A stretch of DNA of 44,656 nt. It comes from Pseudomonas viridiflava. GTDB taxonomy: Bacteria > Pseudomonadota > Gammaproteobacteria > Pseudomonadales > Pseudomonadaceae. Positions within the stretch are counted from its first letter, which is position 1. Every line of letters begins with the position of its first letter. The translations under genes and the position numbers were made by a program. The notes beneath the pieces were generated by a model. The model saw only the letters and a program-made list of their open reading frames with translations. It did not search any database and was not told the origin of the DNA. The stretch covers positions 1-44,656 of the forward strand of contig NZ_UTBG01000047.1 in assembly GCF_900580675.1 (NCBI RefSeq), written 5' to 3'. Positions 44,008 to 44,656 of this stretch are shown here, in pieces.

Positions 44008-44656
44008 GCCTTGGCGGCCGCCCAGTCGATCCAGCCGAACTGCCAGGTCGCCAGGATCAGCAAGCCGAACGCAATGCGGTACCAGGCAAACACCGCGTAG
44101 CTATGGCTGGCGATGAACTTGAGCAGGCCCTTGACCGCGATCATCGCGAAAATGAACGAGGTCACAAAGCCGATGGCAAACACCGGCAGGTCGGCGGGCT
44201 GGAACAGGTCGCGGTATTTGTAGCCCGAATAAACGGCGGCGCCGACCATGGTCGGCATGGCCAGGAAAAACGAGAACTCGGTGGCCGTCTTGCGCGACAG
44301 GCCGAACAGCAGGCCGCCGATAATCGTCGAGCCCGAACGCGAAGTGCCCGGGATCATCGCCAGGCACTGGGCAAAGCCGACCTTGAGGGCGTCCTTCCAG
44401 GTGATGTCATCGACGGTTTCCGCGTGCACTTCATGCTCCCGGCGCTCGGCCCACAGCATGATCACGCCGCCCACCACCAGCGCCGTGGCCACGGTAATCG
44501 GGTTAAACAGGTAGTGATGAATCAGGTCGGCGAAAATCACCCCCAACACCACGGCCGGCAGGAACGCGATCAGCAGGTTGGCGGTAAAGCGCCGCGCCTT
44601 GGGCTGCGTTGGTAGGCCGGTGACCACTTCGAAGATCTTCCCGCGAAACTCCCACA
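44004..44656 (-). CDS. uppP: Undecaprenyl-diphosphatase UppP/BacA (5' end beyond window)
   Basis: The frame is open to the window edge, giving the C-terminal 217 residues. The first visible residues are [13 protein letters not shown]. The active-site region is present: [20 protein letters not shown] and [18 protein letters not shown], with the PGTSRSG phosphatase motif. Several membrane helices follow. The enzyme dephosphorylates undecaprenyl diphosphate to recycle the lipid carrier of cell-wall synthesis, and confers bacitracin tolerance. The gene is cut by the window edge, not disrupted. Confidence 0.93.
   Translation of the reverse strand, partial: WEFRGKIFEVVTGLPTQPKARRFTANLLIAFLPAVVLGVIFADLIHHYLFNPITVATALVVGGVIMLWAERREHEVHAETVDDITWKDALKVGFAQCLAMIPGTSRSGSTIIGGLLFGLSRKTATEFSFFLAMPTMVGAAVYSGYKYRDLFQPADLPVFAIGFVTSFIFAMIAVKGLLKFIASHSYAVFAWYRIAFGLLILATWQFGWIDWAAAKA

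Overview
The window is a stretch of Gram-negative chromosome, most likely from a Pseudomonas of the fluorescens group. The grounds are high GC with GC-rich codon use, a recognisable MexEF-OprN-type efflux operon, a Pseudomonas-type LigD with phosphoesterase, ligase and polymerase domains in that order, lipid A and O-antigen genes, and short intergenic repeats built on a GAGC(A/G)GGCTTG core. No tRNA, rRNA, CRISPR array, insertion sequence or phage gene was seen.

Layout from left to right. 1-240 is the end of a peptide-type ABC transporter ATPase. 312-830 (minus) is a small secreted NTF2-like protein. 1007-5647 is a four-gene signalling operon in which every start codon overlaps the preceding stop: GAF histidine kinase, NarL-type regulator, CHASE3/PAS hybrid kinase, and a receiver protein without an output domain. 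5853-11701 is mexE-mexF-oprN, preceded by two ATC-N9-GAT boxes and closed by a strong terminator; no mexT is present. 11785-12801 (minus) is an AraC-type regulator. 12970-17191 is an iron-uptake operon, efeU-efeO-efeB plus a second imelysin-type protein, behind a Fur box.

17249-21895 (minus) is the outlier: one 1548-residue protein of unknown function, visibly lower in GC than its surroundings, with an internally duplicated region, a disordered N-terminus and a hydrophobic region near the C-terminus, resembling the large toxin or effector proteins found in Pseudomonas. No secretion gene lies beside it.

22024-26069 holds pssA (minus), a TetR regulator with a palindromic operator in its promoter followed by a DUF1348 protein, and a PQQ-type sugar dehydrogenase with a small exported protein (minus). 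26266-29619 is the two-gene non-homologous end-joining pair ku-ligD. 29636-32116 (minus) has the surface genes lpxO and wzz, with a PhoP-box-like repeat upstream of lpxO and an RcsAB-box-like palindrome upstream of wzz. 32512-32898 is a small TIGR03067-like protein.

33287-44656 is ordinary core-type content: two MFS transporters flanking the ABC-F protein ybiT, an alpha/beta hydrolase, an azoreductase with an AraC regulator upstream, a succinate-semialdehyde-type dehydrogenase, a LysR regulator coupled to a YjbR-like protein, a DUF1294 protein, and the 5'-truncated uppP/bacA. The ybiT terminator sits inside a 28-bp perfect inverted repeat next to a 19-bp imperfect tandem repeat.
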